The notes beneath the pieces are model-generated. The model saw nothing but the letters and a program-made list of their open reading frames with translations, was not told the DNA's origin and did no database searches. Both the position numbers and the translations under genes were made by a program. A stretch of 64,000 nucleotides of DNA from Anisus vortex (taxonomy: Eukaryota > Mollusca > Gastropoda > Planorbidae), in assembly GCA_949126835.1 (NCBI GenBank), contig OX421499.1:29054490-29118489 (forward strand), read 5' to 3'. Position 1 is the first letter of the stretch, and the number at the start of each line of letters is the position of its first letter. Shown in pieces: positions 12,782-25,900 of the stretch.

Positions 12782-14739
12782 ATCTACGACGTGCATGAAG
12801 TAGAAGAAGCAACTCTTCCCTTTCCTCTACTCCGCACCCGCCATCCCCCAACACCATAGTGTCACAACTGTGCCCAAAAACTGCACACACGAGCGCACAC
12901 ACATCAAATATTGAAATACAACAGCAATAATATCAAACAAGATCATTCATATGTTGTTGTAGTTTTTTTATATAGCGAAGATATACCTACATTGTGATCA
13001 TATAAAAGTAATGTCTAATGTCATTTATATATAAAGACAATGAAAGCTACATATTACATACATACTAAACTATTTCCCTTTTCTATGTTCGACTCTTTGA
13101 ATCCCAGAATCCCACCATTCTCTTTAAGTCTTCTCCCCTATCTCCCCCCCCCCCTTTTTTTTTCTCCCTACTTACAACTTCTACAAGAATTAATTATTGT
13201 GCTTCTATTGGTGGCCAGGATGTCTCAATATGTTTTAGCGAAGACATCTTTTGGAGAATGTTGCTAAAAGTCAGGGGCCTATTTTGACAAGCATGCTAGC
13301 ACTTCTTTTGTAAACAAATATGTATATATCAAATTGTGTAAGGGTGTGTATAGAGTGAAAAGAGGGGGGGGCATAAAGCGCCTAAACGAAGATTCTGACA
13401 AGAAACAAATGTTGCTGTCGATTACTGTAACATTGATAAAGTTCATTGCTTGCAAAAGGTCTGAGGTAACGAGCACCTTGACCTACTGATGAAGGACATG
13501 ACTTCAATGTCAAGGTCAGGCTCGCATGCGTGCAATCAACTATGGTGGTTTTCAGAGCTCAAACGGGTAAACAAAAAAGAATACAAGAGTAAAGGACGCA
13601 TTGATGTTTTGATGCTGGCCACGAAATCCCATTGCACATTACTGACAAAAGATATGTGCCCTCTCACTCCCATGCTAATTTGACCCCCTGCTGAATTGGA
13701 TTGTGTTAATTCATAACTAGCTATTCATTCATAGAAGATAAAGTGATGTCACATTATATAACATCAAAGTATTTAATCTAAATGCAACGTCAATATAATA
13801 AATATATTATATTATATAATAACTATATAATAATAATAATATATGACTACTTCGCAGTATAACAGCATATGATAGAACATCTTGTAACATCCTATTATTG
13901 TAGCATGATATGTAAACATCACAGTATAACATCTTATATCACGTCTTGAAACATCGTATTGTTATATATAATCAAATTGTAACATCAAATGGCGACTACT
14001 AATCATAATTATCCAATCTTAGGATAACATTTTATTATTATAACATATTGAAAGACTTCAACACATTTTTAAAACAAATCATATAATAAAAATTTCTTTT
14101 TTTGTGTGTGTAACAATATCACAATCTATAAGGAACATAATAAATAATATGGTAAACTTATTCAGTTGATGGAAGTTTTTGGATAGTCGATCAGGACTAA
14201 CTCAACTCGCAATTCAAAGGGTTACGCCATTTCGGCAAAAGTGAAAAGTGCCGAAATAGGTTTGCATTTACCTCATGTATGACGTAGCAACTGAAACTCT
14301 AACTAGCCCCCCCCCCCACCCCCCACACGCACCTTCCCCGGATAGAACAAAACTGCATGGCCAGAAATGTAGTATTTTTTTTTGTTTGTGGGTTGTGTGC
14401 CGATTCGTCAAGATATCAACATCGACACCTTGTGCATAATGGAAGATTAGCTAATCCAAGAGCAACACAATTGCAAGCTTTCAGCTCCGTTATAATGTAT
14501 TAGTGTTCTGATTGTCTCTTATACTCTCCTTGTTTTGGACTGGCTGTTGGAAAAAAAGGGTGGAGGTCAGAGTGGTAATGTCATTCTTATTTACAGCGTA
14601 TAATAGATTTGTCCCAGATGATCACGTGGCATCGATGTCTTCATTGCGCAGATTTGATTGGTTGATTAAAAAAAAATGTCATTGTTTTTGTTTAAACAAC
14701 TATCTAAGTTGTTGTGGTTTTTTTTTTTTAACTTTCACA

Positions 14740-14800
14740 TCAGGAGGTTGTTACTTCTGCAACCTGATTTCTGTAACGACAGGTCATGTCGACCAGGAGC
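14740..14800 (-). CDS. TMEM163: TMEM163 terminal coding exon
   Basis: Acceptor GTTTTCTTTTTACAG is very strong and phase 2 is right. It encodes LLVDMTCRYRNQVAEVTTS and TGA. With the preceding GIK it reads GIKLLVDM, matching GVKLLIDM at the same distance from the end in human TMEM163. Confidence 0.85.
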
Positions 14801-17800
14801 CTGTAAAAAGAAAACACACTGTTATTAACTAGGCATAAGTGTTTTATGGGCGCGCACTGAAATTAAATCCCTTCCCATCCCAGTAAGCTGTACAAAATTC
14901 TCTCTCCCCCCCCCCCTCCTTCACACCCACCATGAAAATGCAGAAGGCTACGCCCATTATGCGTACGGCTTTATAAAGTCCAAATCGTCGTCGAAAATAG
15001 TCAGACCATAGACTATAATATACATGGACCGGTTGCTTTAATTTTTTCATAGACTATAATAAGATGGACCGTTTGCTCTATTTTTAAAGCTTATAGTGTA
15101 CTTTTTTTCCGTGCGCAACCAATAAGGTTGTCTTCATTTACTTCTGCGCACCTCCTTGTTTCTTAAATGTTTCCGCTTTATAGAACTTTCGATATTTAAT
15201 TTTAATTTTTCATTGAGAAAATCAAAGCGATTCAATAGAACGGAAGTGCAAAGTATTATACGAATCGGGAATTCCGAAAAGCATCATATAGCAGAAATAC
15301 TAAAGCAATCGGTCCATGTATATTATAGTCTATGTTTTTTTCTGCTCTTATCTTCTTGTTTTGTAATTCTCGATTCTAAATAAAGTAGTTGCGATACAAG
15401 TTCCGTTTTATTAAATCGCATTTTTGTGGACTTTAAATGAATACTTGTTCTACTATTATTCCTATAATCATTGACTATAATAAGATAGACCGCTTGCTCT
15501 ATTTTTAGAGCTTGCATTCTTTTTCCGTGCGCATACAACACTGATCTATAAATGTTTCAGCTGTATACAACTTTCGATTTTAATTTTACTTCAGAAAATT
15601 ATAGCGATTAAATAAAACGGAACTATTATAGAAACTACTTTATAACAACTACTTTAATTAGAATCGGGAATTCAGAAAATCAGTGTTTCTAGTCATCATG
15701 TAGCAGAAATACTAAAGCAAGCGGTCCATTTATATTATAGTCAATGGTCAGACCACACCTTCTATTGTAACCTCAACGAACTCTTCATCATTTCCGGAAA
15801 CTTTTTAAAGAACTCATTAATACAGTAAGTGTCAGATGGGGATAATGACAAGTTAAACGTGATGAAAGACTTACTTTATTCCGAATGCAAAGAGAAACAA
15901 GCCCCCGACCAGGCCGAAGACGGCGTCCAAAAACCAGACCCCGTCGTTAGATCTGTAGAGTTCCAGTCCCAGCACTCCAAGGAAGCTCATGGCTGCCCCA
16001 ACGTACGTGATGATACCTGGACAGATAGTTTGAGAACCTTATTTGGTGCTTGTTTAATTGATTTTACACAGAAGGACTGCATACTTTACATCTTCTCTTA
16101 TCTTACACATTACAGACGCTCCTTCTATAAAGAAGATTATTGCGTCCTACGCCCATCCGTGATCCGAGTCTAGTCTTGCATTTTTATTAATGGTTTTCCT
16201 GGTTTGTTCAGGCAACCCATTTCATGCCTGAATGCCGCTCGGGAAGAAAGAGTAATTATATCTTATGTGTTTCTTTAAAATACCGGACGCTACGTGTAAA
16301 GGGATGCATCAAGGGGGGGGGGGGGAGTGTATACCAAGATCCTGTCCGAGACTAGTCACCCCGCGGGTGGGTACAAAGTGTCCTGTCTCCACAGTCACGT
16401 GCACTACTCTTGATTCTTCCCACCTGCGGGTTTTCCCCACGGATCATTAACTTGGTAGCTCGCTCAAATTCCTGCACTGTCGCCCGGTAGCACAAATTCC
16501 AGACTATAGGCTTGGACATTTTGAGGTCCATGGATACAGAAGTCCATACTTCACAACTCACTTCCTTTAAGTGAGAATACGAACTGAGATTACTCTCTTA
16601 GGGCTCGGAGGACAAACACGCTTGTGCAGTGTAGCTAAGTCACCATACAGATTAGATGAAAGCAGTTGACCGTTCCCATCCACTCCGCCTAAAGCATATT
16701 CTCAACTGTCTTCTGCTTCTCTGAAATTTCTTCTGAAACCTGACGAACTTGCCACCACCCGATTTCCTACCCTTCTGCACGTGACTTGGGCATTGGGCGA
16801 TGTTATAATATTATTTCTAGAAGAAACGTGTGTAACTTATAAGATAACGCTATGGCGTATGCTGACTTGAGGCCAGTGGCCAGTATGGATAGACATTATG
16901 ACTTACTGTCGTTCACCAGTGCTCGACTGTCCAATTTGCGACCAATGTAGACTTTGCTGGTTGCCAGGATGAAGGCCACGACCCCACATGCCACAGAGAA
17001 CGTGTCCGTTAGCACCCAGGCGTCCTGGAGAGATAAAAGAATGTGTCGGAACACTTTTTTTTTTGGGGGGGGGGGGGGGGGACAGAATAGGAACCATTTG
17101 ATTTTCTTCTACTATTTGTATATTATACAATTTTTAGTTCATGTACCAGTGATTCACAACTTTTTCCACCCGCGGCGCCCTTTTTGAAGTAAGTTTTTCC
17201 AAGGCGCCCTCTCCCTAAGTCAAAGCCCTAGATTGGCCTAGAAGTAATATTTCGTAACATTGAATCCAAATAGAAAAATAATAATTATGTAAGTCTTTGC
17301 AATAAGCGTAGTCAGTAACGTCCCCGTTTACACCCCAAAGTGCGCACAGTTTGAAAACCACTGCTTTATACTATGTAGTCTATATCCTAAAAATGGCATT
17401 GCTGTTTAAAGATTCATCTAAAATTATTTTGAGCTTTTGACCCGATTGGGATGTCTGGCTCTGAGTATATGCCATTTGTTGCTATTTCCTCTTTTTTTTT
17501 CTTTTTTGCATGACCATATATCTATGAAAAGGTTGGAACCTGCATACTGCGAATATCGACTCCAACCTCTTCTTCCTATCCACACACACAGGCAAAAACA
17601 AATAAAAAAATTACACAATTATTATACAAATCATAGACTATAATAAGATGGACCGCTTGCTCTATTTTTAGAGCTTATATGTTCTATTTTTCCGTGCGCA
17701 TCCAATAACCCTGTCTGAAAGGACTCCTACGTCTGCCTAAATGTTTCCGCTGTATACAACTTTCAATTTTAATTTTTATTTCCATTTATAAAAAATCATA

Positions 17801-18417
17801 ACGATGAAATAAAAAGGAAGTGTACAATACAAAAGGGAATCGGGAATTCCGAAAAGAAGTCATTCGAGTCATCAAATAGCAGAAATATTAAAGCAAGCGG
17901 TCCATCGTATTATAGTCTTAGGTATAATTAGCTCAAAAGTATAAAAACATTGAATCATACAAAATAGCTTACAACATAATTATATTTTTAAAAAAAACAA
18001 TGTAAAGAATACAATGGACATTTGCTAAATACAAAGTATGTAACTTGAATAAAAAAGTTGTATATAGTGTCTAAAATTAAATGTACTTACATCTTCTTCT
18101 TTCGTGCTCATTACTACGGCCAAAATGGATTTAACGGACAATGAAATAGCCGATGCAAAGAAAAAGAATGATATGACGATGCAGGCTCTGAAAATAGAGG
18201 GGGGGGGGGATATAAATCATTAGCATTATCTATCTATCCATGTATATATCGATCGATCTATCTATCAATCCATCTAACAATATATCCATCTATCTATCAA
18301 GCTGTCTATCCATCTAATAAAATATTCATCTATCAAACTGTCTGTCTATCTATCCATCTAAAATCTATATATCTATTTATCTCTTTCTATCTATCTAGCC
18401 ATCTATCTATCTATCTA

Positions 18418-18454
<37 letters not shown>

Positions 18455-19895
18455 ATATGTCTATCTATCTATCTGTTTGTCTGTCAGTCTATCAAGCTGT
18501 CTGACTATCTAACTATCTATCCATCCATTTATATCAATCCATCTATCTCTCTCTAAATATATTTATCATATTTATATAATCGATCTATTCATCTAATCTG
18601 CCTATCCTTCTAATCTAACTTTCGGTCTGTTCCAGCTATCTATCTTATCTATCTTCCCATATTATATAATATATATATGCGCTCTTCCTGCCCCCCTCTC
18701 TCTCTCCCCAAGGTTCCATCCAGTTCTGAGGATAACTACCTACTTCCTTTCTCTAGACTCGGCTACAACTGAAGTCACTGAACCATAGAACCTCCACAGT
18801 ACGGCCACAGATGAGAAACTGTCAAGCACTCCATCCAACTGTAGGTAAAAACACAAGAATTCTTGCCCTGGTTTTGTTTCTAACTTAAAGTAGCACGAGA
18901 CTTATACAGTCACAGACACACACTCACACCAACTTATTAAAAACACACGTTCACACCTAAAGACACACCAAGAAACACACGTTTATTAAAGCCCAGAGAA
19001 AAACGTCCGTAAATAGACTAATAAATAAATTCTCTACATTCATTATATTAATAACCCCACATTGAGTCTTAATAAATTTTACATTATAAGAAATGTCACT
19101 TTTTTTAGGAGACAAATGTTTTATATAGTTTTTAACCAACTAATGTGAATAAGCAGATAATCTTATCTAACGTTGAAGACGCCCCTTTTAAATAGAAGAT
19201 CAGTGTGTCGATCTTTAATTGTTGTTTGGTTATATTATTTAATTTTACTACTTTTCAAAAATTATTTTAATTAGTAGTCCAGGAAACCCATTCCATGCCT
19301 GAATGCCAAAGGAATGAAAGTAAAACAATTTATATGAATGTTTCATTTCATGCGGTATAAGAAACGTGTATTTTCTTTATTTGGGGTGCTGGTTGTGTTA
19401 TATTTGAAATCAATCATTCAACTAACTATGACTTACCCCATAGCCAAATAAAGATTGATTTTCTAAAATTTGACCCAAAACTGTGAATAGATAAGACACA
19501 AATGACAAATCGAAATTAAATCTTTATAATAATATTAATGTTGTTTTTTAATGGTGTAAAGATGAAACATAAACAGAAAATAAATGTGTAGTTAAATTAG
19601 GCACTATATTATACAGATCAACTAAAAATGTCTATCAGACTTTCCGATGCAAGGGAAGTAACATAGTAAAAGCTTAAATCATAAAAGATAGTAAGGTTGC
19701 CTCCCCTTATCGGTATTTCAATAACGTTCGCATATTAACACCGAATACTTGGGATGGCTAACAAGAACCACAGAAACAGTGGGTCTGGGAACAGTTTTAA
19801 TAACCCAAAACCTATTATTTATGCTTTTGATAATTTATTTGTTTTAAAGTTTATTGTGAAAACTATAGTTGAATTTTTTTATATATTATATATAT

Positions 19896-19926
<31 letters not shown>

Positions 19927-22900
19927 GCTTTTTGTTGTGTGAATTGAAGTAAGGATTGGTGCATTAAACTCGACTAGATAAAAGAATTTGTTGTTGTTTT
20001 TAAGTGTAATAGCTGAACATTTAGGTGTTAGAAATTAAAATTGTTCAGCAAATGTTCAAATAAAAATAGACAATGATAATTATTTTAGCGTATACAAAGA
20101 GTTGTATAGTTGTATTTAGGTTGGCGGAAGAAACAAAAATGTTGACTTGTGTATATATATATATATATATACTATATAGATAGATAAATATATTGAAGAG
20201 ATAGATGTGGATATAGATAGACCAAGGCAGTAATATTGATAGAGAGGATTGTTACATTATTAAGTAGATATATAGATATATAGATATACTTAGATAGATA
20301 GATGTAGATATAGATAGATATGGACAGATATAGATAAATACACATACATATAGACTTATTTGAATAGATAAATAAATATGAATAGGTAAATATAAATGTA
20401 GATAGCTGGTTAAATAGATAGAGATAATGATTGAGAGAAAAATAGATAGTTAAATTGATAGATAAGTAGCTGGTCCAGCGGTTAGTTCACCGGACTGTCA
20501 ACCAAAAACCAACTGACAGGTCGCGGGTTCTAGCCCTGCCACCGACGGATCCCTGTCGCCCTGCAGCAGTCTTGGGCCTAGTGGACGTAATAGTCTTCTA
20601 TCTAGAAGGAACGTCTGTAAACTTATAAGATATAGATGATAGGTAGATGCATAGATTTACCGATATAGATAGATTCATAGATAAATAGCTAAATAGATAG
20701 ATAGATTGGTAGATAGATAAAGAATTAAATACATAGTTAGATAAATAGAAAGATACATAAATAAACAGATAGATAGATATAAAAATAGATAGATAGACAT
20801 ATAGATATATTAATAGATAGATAGATGGCTGGGCAGAGGGATAGATAGATATATAGAAAGATAGTAAGATAAATAAATAGAAAGATCGGTAAATAGAAAG
20901 ATATATAGATATATAGAAAGATAGATAGAAAGATAGATAGATGAATAGATAGATAGATGGCTGGAAAGATGGATAGATATATATATATAAATATAAATAT
21001 AGAAAGATAAATAAATAGAAAGATCGGTAGATAGAAAGATATATATATAGAGAGAAAGATAGATAGATAAATAGATAGATAAATAGATAGATAACATTAA
21101 TGTAGCCTACAGTTTGTACTAACCAATGGCCGCAACTCCAGTACAAAATGCAAACAAGACGGACGCCCACGATACAACCAAAGCTGCTAGACGCAGTTGT
21201 TTCCCCTTGCTGATATTTGTATTTTCAGTTAGACATTGCTCTTCGCTCTCTTTGGTCTCAGACACTATCAGAGCTAGAAACACAAACAAAAAATGTTTAA
21301 CTTGATTTTATCAGGGATGTGTGGAAATACTTGGGGGACACTGAAGTTTTCATAGGCGGTAAACTGTGTGTGGGGGGGGGGGGGGGGGGGGAGTGAGGAG
21401 AAAGATAATGTTAAAATGTTCTTAAAATAATTAGGTCATCTCTATTATTTTAATGACCAATAAGTAAATACTTTTAGCGGTATATAGCTCGGTAAGGGGG
21501 CAAAATAGTATATGTTCTTTACTTCGCTACTCTTCCAGCCTCTTCGATAGAGCGAAGCCTGCCCTCTGCAGCAGATGGCTTAAGCTGGTAACTGCCGCTT
21601 TCCGTGTTTTGTCGACGCATCAATAGCAAAGCTGGAGTGTCATCGCCAGGGCGCAAGCCTGTGTATTTAGGCAGAGGCTGATGTTGCCCATGCATCAGTT
21701 CCCCTCTCTCCACGCATCAGATGTAGACAAGGGAAAAGCTTAGCCAATACAGCTTGGCATCAGTTGCGTCGCAGGAGTTACCAGTATGCTAAGGGACGCC
21801 TTTAAGCTCACACAAATGAATACACAATTATTGTATACAAATTTTACTATAACAACTTCCCCCTGAAAGGGGAGATATGGAGATCAAGGAGCGCGCGATG
21901 TGCAGCAAATACAGTTTAAAAGGAGGCGGTGAGCAGTAAAATTTGGGAACCTTTGGTTTAGGCGACACTTTGTAAAACGATTTACTGCAGGGGTCGGCAA
22001 CCTTTTGCTAACAGAATGCCAAACTAGGATTTCTAAATCATTCAGCGTGCCTAAAAGTAAACCTGCTCTATCATACTTTAAAAAAAAATTTTTATAGGAC
22101 AACATTTTTTAACACCCTAGCATGACCAAGGCCAAAAGCAAAAGAGATTATTTTGAAAAAAAATCGTTAAAGCGTTTTATATTTAATACAAAAAAAAACG
22201 TGTTTTTGATTATCAATCCTTTTAATTTGCATTTAGATCTATATCAAATACACTATTTTATTACTAAACTATCACATATATGGTAATTATTTTCTTAACA
22301 TTATTAGCCTATTTGTTAATTAAGATGATGATCTAATACCTGCTAATAATAATTATATGTTGAACTGAGATGTCCTTTAATGTGTTTAAATATTTTTCAC
22401 AAGTATATAAGCCTACTATCGTCAAGCAAAATAAATACGTAGGCTAGTAATCATACAAACTGGGTAGTTAATGTAATGTTTAAAAATATACTTATATATA
22501 AATTCTTTACTCTTATAATATTTAGTATAATTTTCAAAAACGTTTTACAGTTTGATCATTTCAAAGTTATAAATTATAAACGATGTATTATTTTATTGAA
22601 AAAAAAAGAAAAAAAAAGAAACATTAGAACTATTAAATCCAACATAATGGTATTTATTACAAGATTGTTATTATTATTAATTTACGTTAAACAAATGTAA
22701 ATAAACATTTCCTGCATCAACTGTTTGTCCATTAAAGGAGTTTATATTTTAAACATTAATAATTACATATTGGCCTATATAATTGCGTAAATAAGTCTCT
22801 TATATTTATTAAATTAATAATACATATTCATTTATTGGTTTTAGAATTACTTATATTTATGTTTAATTAAAGAAGATGAGCATAAAAACTCTTTTTAAAT

Positions 22901-25900
22901 GTAATTAGTCTGTATCAATTAATGAGCGGTCAAGTGGGGATGACCTCTTTGTATTCTTAAAAAAGCTTTCATGTGTGATAAAAACTGTTAAGTGTAAGTT
23001 GAACCAAAAGCTGAAAGTAAAAGAGCGAATGCCTAGCAGTTGAGAATAGCAGATGACTTTCCTAAGCAACCTCCTTTTGACTTTTTCCGCAAATGGGCAC
23101 ATTGGAATGCCCATTTTTTAAATGCTTAAAATTCAATTTGCTGCATTCTAAAATCGCCCAAATCCCTCCACTTAAAAAAGAGTGGGGGCATATACCCGGG
23201 GGCGGCACTTCCAGGGGGCGGCAAATGTAGTCTAACTATAGTAAATATAGCACTAAACAAGCAGTTACAGTATGCAAGGGGGCGGCGCTGAAACTTTTGC
23301 CCTGGGGCGCCACATAAGCTTGTAAATGCACTGGTTACTGGTTACTAGGACCAGAACTTTGTTTTACAACTAAGCGCCATGTTGAGATTTCATTCAATGA
23401 AAACAAAAAAAAAGCTTAAGAGTAACATCAATAGTTAAATCACTAAACCTAGAAACACTAGAGGACACAATAGCAAAGAGTAAAATAATAATAATACGTA
23501 AGGCATTAAACTCTATTTTAGAAATACACACAATAACAATCTTTAGAAATGCTCAGATAAACGTAAGGACAAAAACACTTTCCTCATCCCTTATGCGAGA
23601 ACAAATGCATATAAGGCCTACTCTTTCTTCTCGAGTGGCATCCGGGTATGGAATGGGTTGCCAGTAAAAATTAACATCATTTAAAACAAGACTAGACTAG
23701 AAATGCAGGACTAGACTCAAACCACGGATAGCGTAGGACGCAATAATCTTTTTCATTGAAGGAGCGCCTGTAATGTATAAGATAAAAGGACAATTTAATT
23801 CTCTTTTACAAGAAATGTAGTGCTAGAGAGAGGGATGACTTTTTATATGCTGGCACGCTGAATGAATTAGAAATCCTACTTTGGCAAACACTATTATCGA
23901 AATGTTCTGACCCGTGTTCTAGACCAGTGGTTGGCAATCTTTTGACAGAAGTGTGCCAAAGTAGGATTTCTAATTCATTCAGCGTGCCAACAGCCATGAA
24001 AGTCAACCTGTGCCACCAGTCAATTTCTTGTAGACGAGACTTGAATTGAGTTTTTTTGTGGGTCTCCCGCGTGCCATTGAAAATCATTCGGCGTGCCAAA
24101 TCTGGCACGCAATCCATAGGTTGCCGACCCCTAATTTACTGGATCTTATGGACAGGTATTAACGTGTATGCATGCATAAAAGGTCACATGCAATAACATT
24201 TCCGTTCTTATTGGATCATTTTCTTCGAAACAATGTCTGTGTGCTACTTTACTGGTTGTACTCAAATTTGTTGGGGATTAAAATTTTTTTCATTTCCAAA
24301 AGATGTTTACAAAATAAAAAAATGTATTGTGGAAGTCAGAAGTGAAAAATCACCTTTTTAAAATATCAAACTTATTGCTTAATGCAAAAGATTTGAAAAG
24401 AATTATTGTTATTCGTTTTTTATGAATTTACGCATTTTGTTTTTCAATAACCAAGAAAACGCAACTCTTAACTCATTTATTTTGTAAACAAATAAACATT
24501 TTACTTCACGCGACTGACACTTGAGTATTAATTATCGCCTACTCACTTTTGATGTTAAAAACGGATTCCTCATAACTAATATTGTAACCTTTGTATAATT
24601 CTAAAAGACTAGAACTGGCCGTCCAGGTTGAAATCAATTGTCAAACACCAGGAAAAGCATGCGTTTTTTGTTTATTAGTTTAACAATAGAACAGGAAGTT
24701 CACGAACATTACAGTTTAAAAGGTCACACCTAATTAAGACTCCTCCATAGGCGATTAAACAAGTAAAGTTTGAATCAATGACCGGTAAACAAACAAAAAA
24801 TGTTCAGAGTAGGCCTATCGCAAAGAAAACTCTACAAAATTTAATAAAAACCATTTTACTCATGAAAAACATTTGTTTAGCCTTAATAAAAATGTAAAGA
24901 ACTCGGGGATCGATAAATAATTAAAATTTATCTTGGAATAGCCACGTTGAAGAAGTAAAAAAAAAAACACTTAGAAAATATTAGTAGGCCTGTGTAATAA
25001 ATGCAATAGGGACATACACCTCGAATGCTACCTAACAATAGGCCTAAGTAGACCTACACTGGATAATGCCTCTTGAATAAAGAAATAATAGAACAAATAA
25101 ACGAGAGCCATTTAAGAACAAAAATCCTTCCAAATAAATTTTCAAACCTAACAAACGTAACGGCGTTAGTAAGATCAATAATTTTAGAAGCACTTGACTA
25201 AGTGTAACCACTTTTTAAAAAAAAGAAGAAGAAGAATACAACGTAGACCATATAGCTGCTGTTCTTTAACTTTAAGTCTGACAAAAGTTTATAAAAAGGT
25301 CAGACACAGACGACTTCGTAACATGTTTAGCATAGATCTAAGTCTAGTGTTTTCGTTAACTATTCTTTGTTAGTAAAACGGTTATTTTGACATTTTTACC
25401 TCGTGACCCGCTAACAACTATAGCGCCTATACTAGGCCTTATGTAGCATTTTATAGCACATGAAATCCAACACAATTTCGGAAACTAGTGGCGTAAACGC
25501 CTATACCTCTTTGGACTGTAGCTAAAATCGGGTTCGAATATCACAGTATACAGCACAATAATCTGACTTATAGAAATTGCACTTTTTCTTTTTAAGACCA
25601 ATTTTTTTAAAAAATATTTCCGGGTCGCGACCCGGTAATAGGGAAACGCCGACTTACCCCCTCTTGTTCACCCCATCTTGTTTAGCCCCTCTTTTGTGCT
25701 CGCATTAGAAATCAACAACGCTCCTCAGCGAAATTGAATAATATATAAACATAAGAATGCATCCAAAAAGTAATCAAGATATACCTACACTAGTTGAAAA
25801 CAGCAGTAGGCCTACTGCCTGGCCTACGCATCAATTGCTTAATTAAAATGCCCGGCGATTGTTATACCGTCTCTAACCACCACCTGGCGTTGGATAGTCG

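Larger units (their letters stand above)
1..14739. other. Region without a supported gene
   Basis: No exon chain or conserved protein segment was found on either strand. The space is AT-rich with poly-A and poly-G tracts and holds SINE copies, MITE copies, a GC-rich repeat copy, a 28-bp minisatellite and a complete hAT-like element, listed separately. The first 70 bases are GC-rich and may be the edge of something outside the window. Confidence 0.6.

Noticed and set aside
15829..16173. Plus-strand frame of 114 codons
   Set aside because: Antisense shadow of TMEM163 exon 7.
20464..20540. tRNA gene
   Set aside because: A- and B-box-like sequences are present but there is no plausible acceptor stem and the same sequence recurs at 30 kb with a shared tail, so it is a SINE.
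20598..21170. 190-codon minus-strand frame of YLSIYLSI repeats
   Set aside because: Translation of TAGA microsatellite; it only overlaps TMEM163 exon 2 in another frame.
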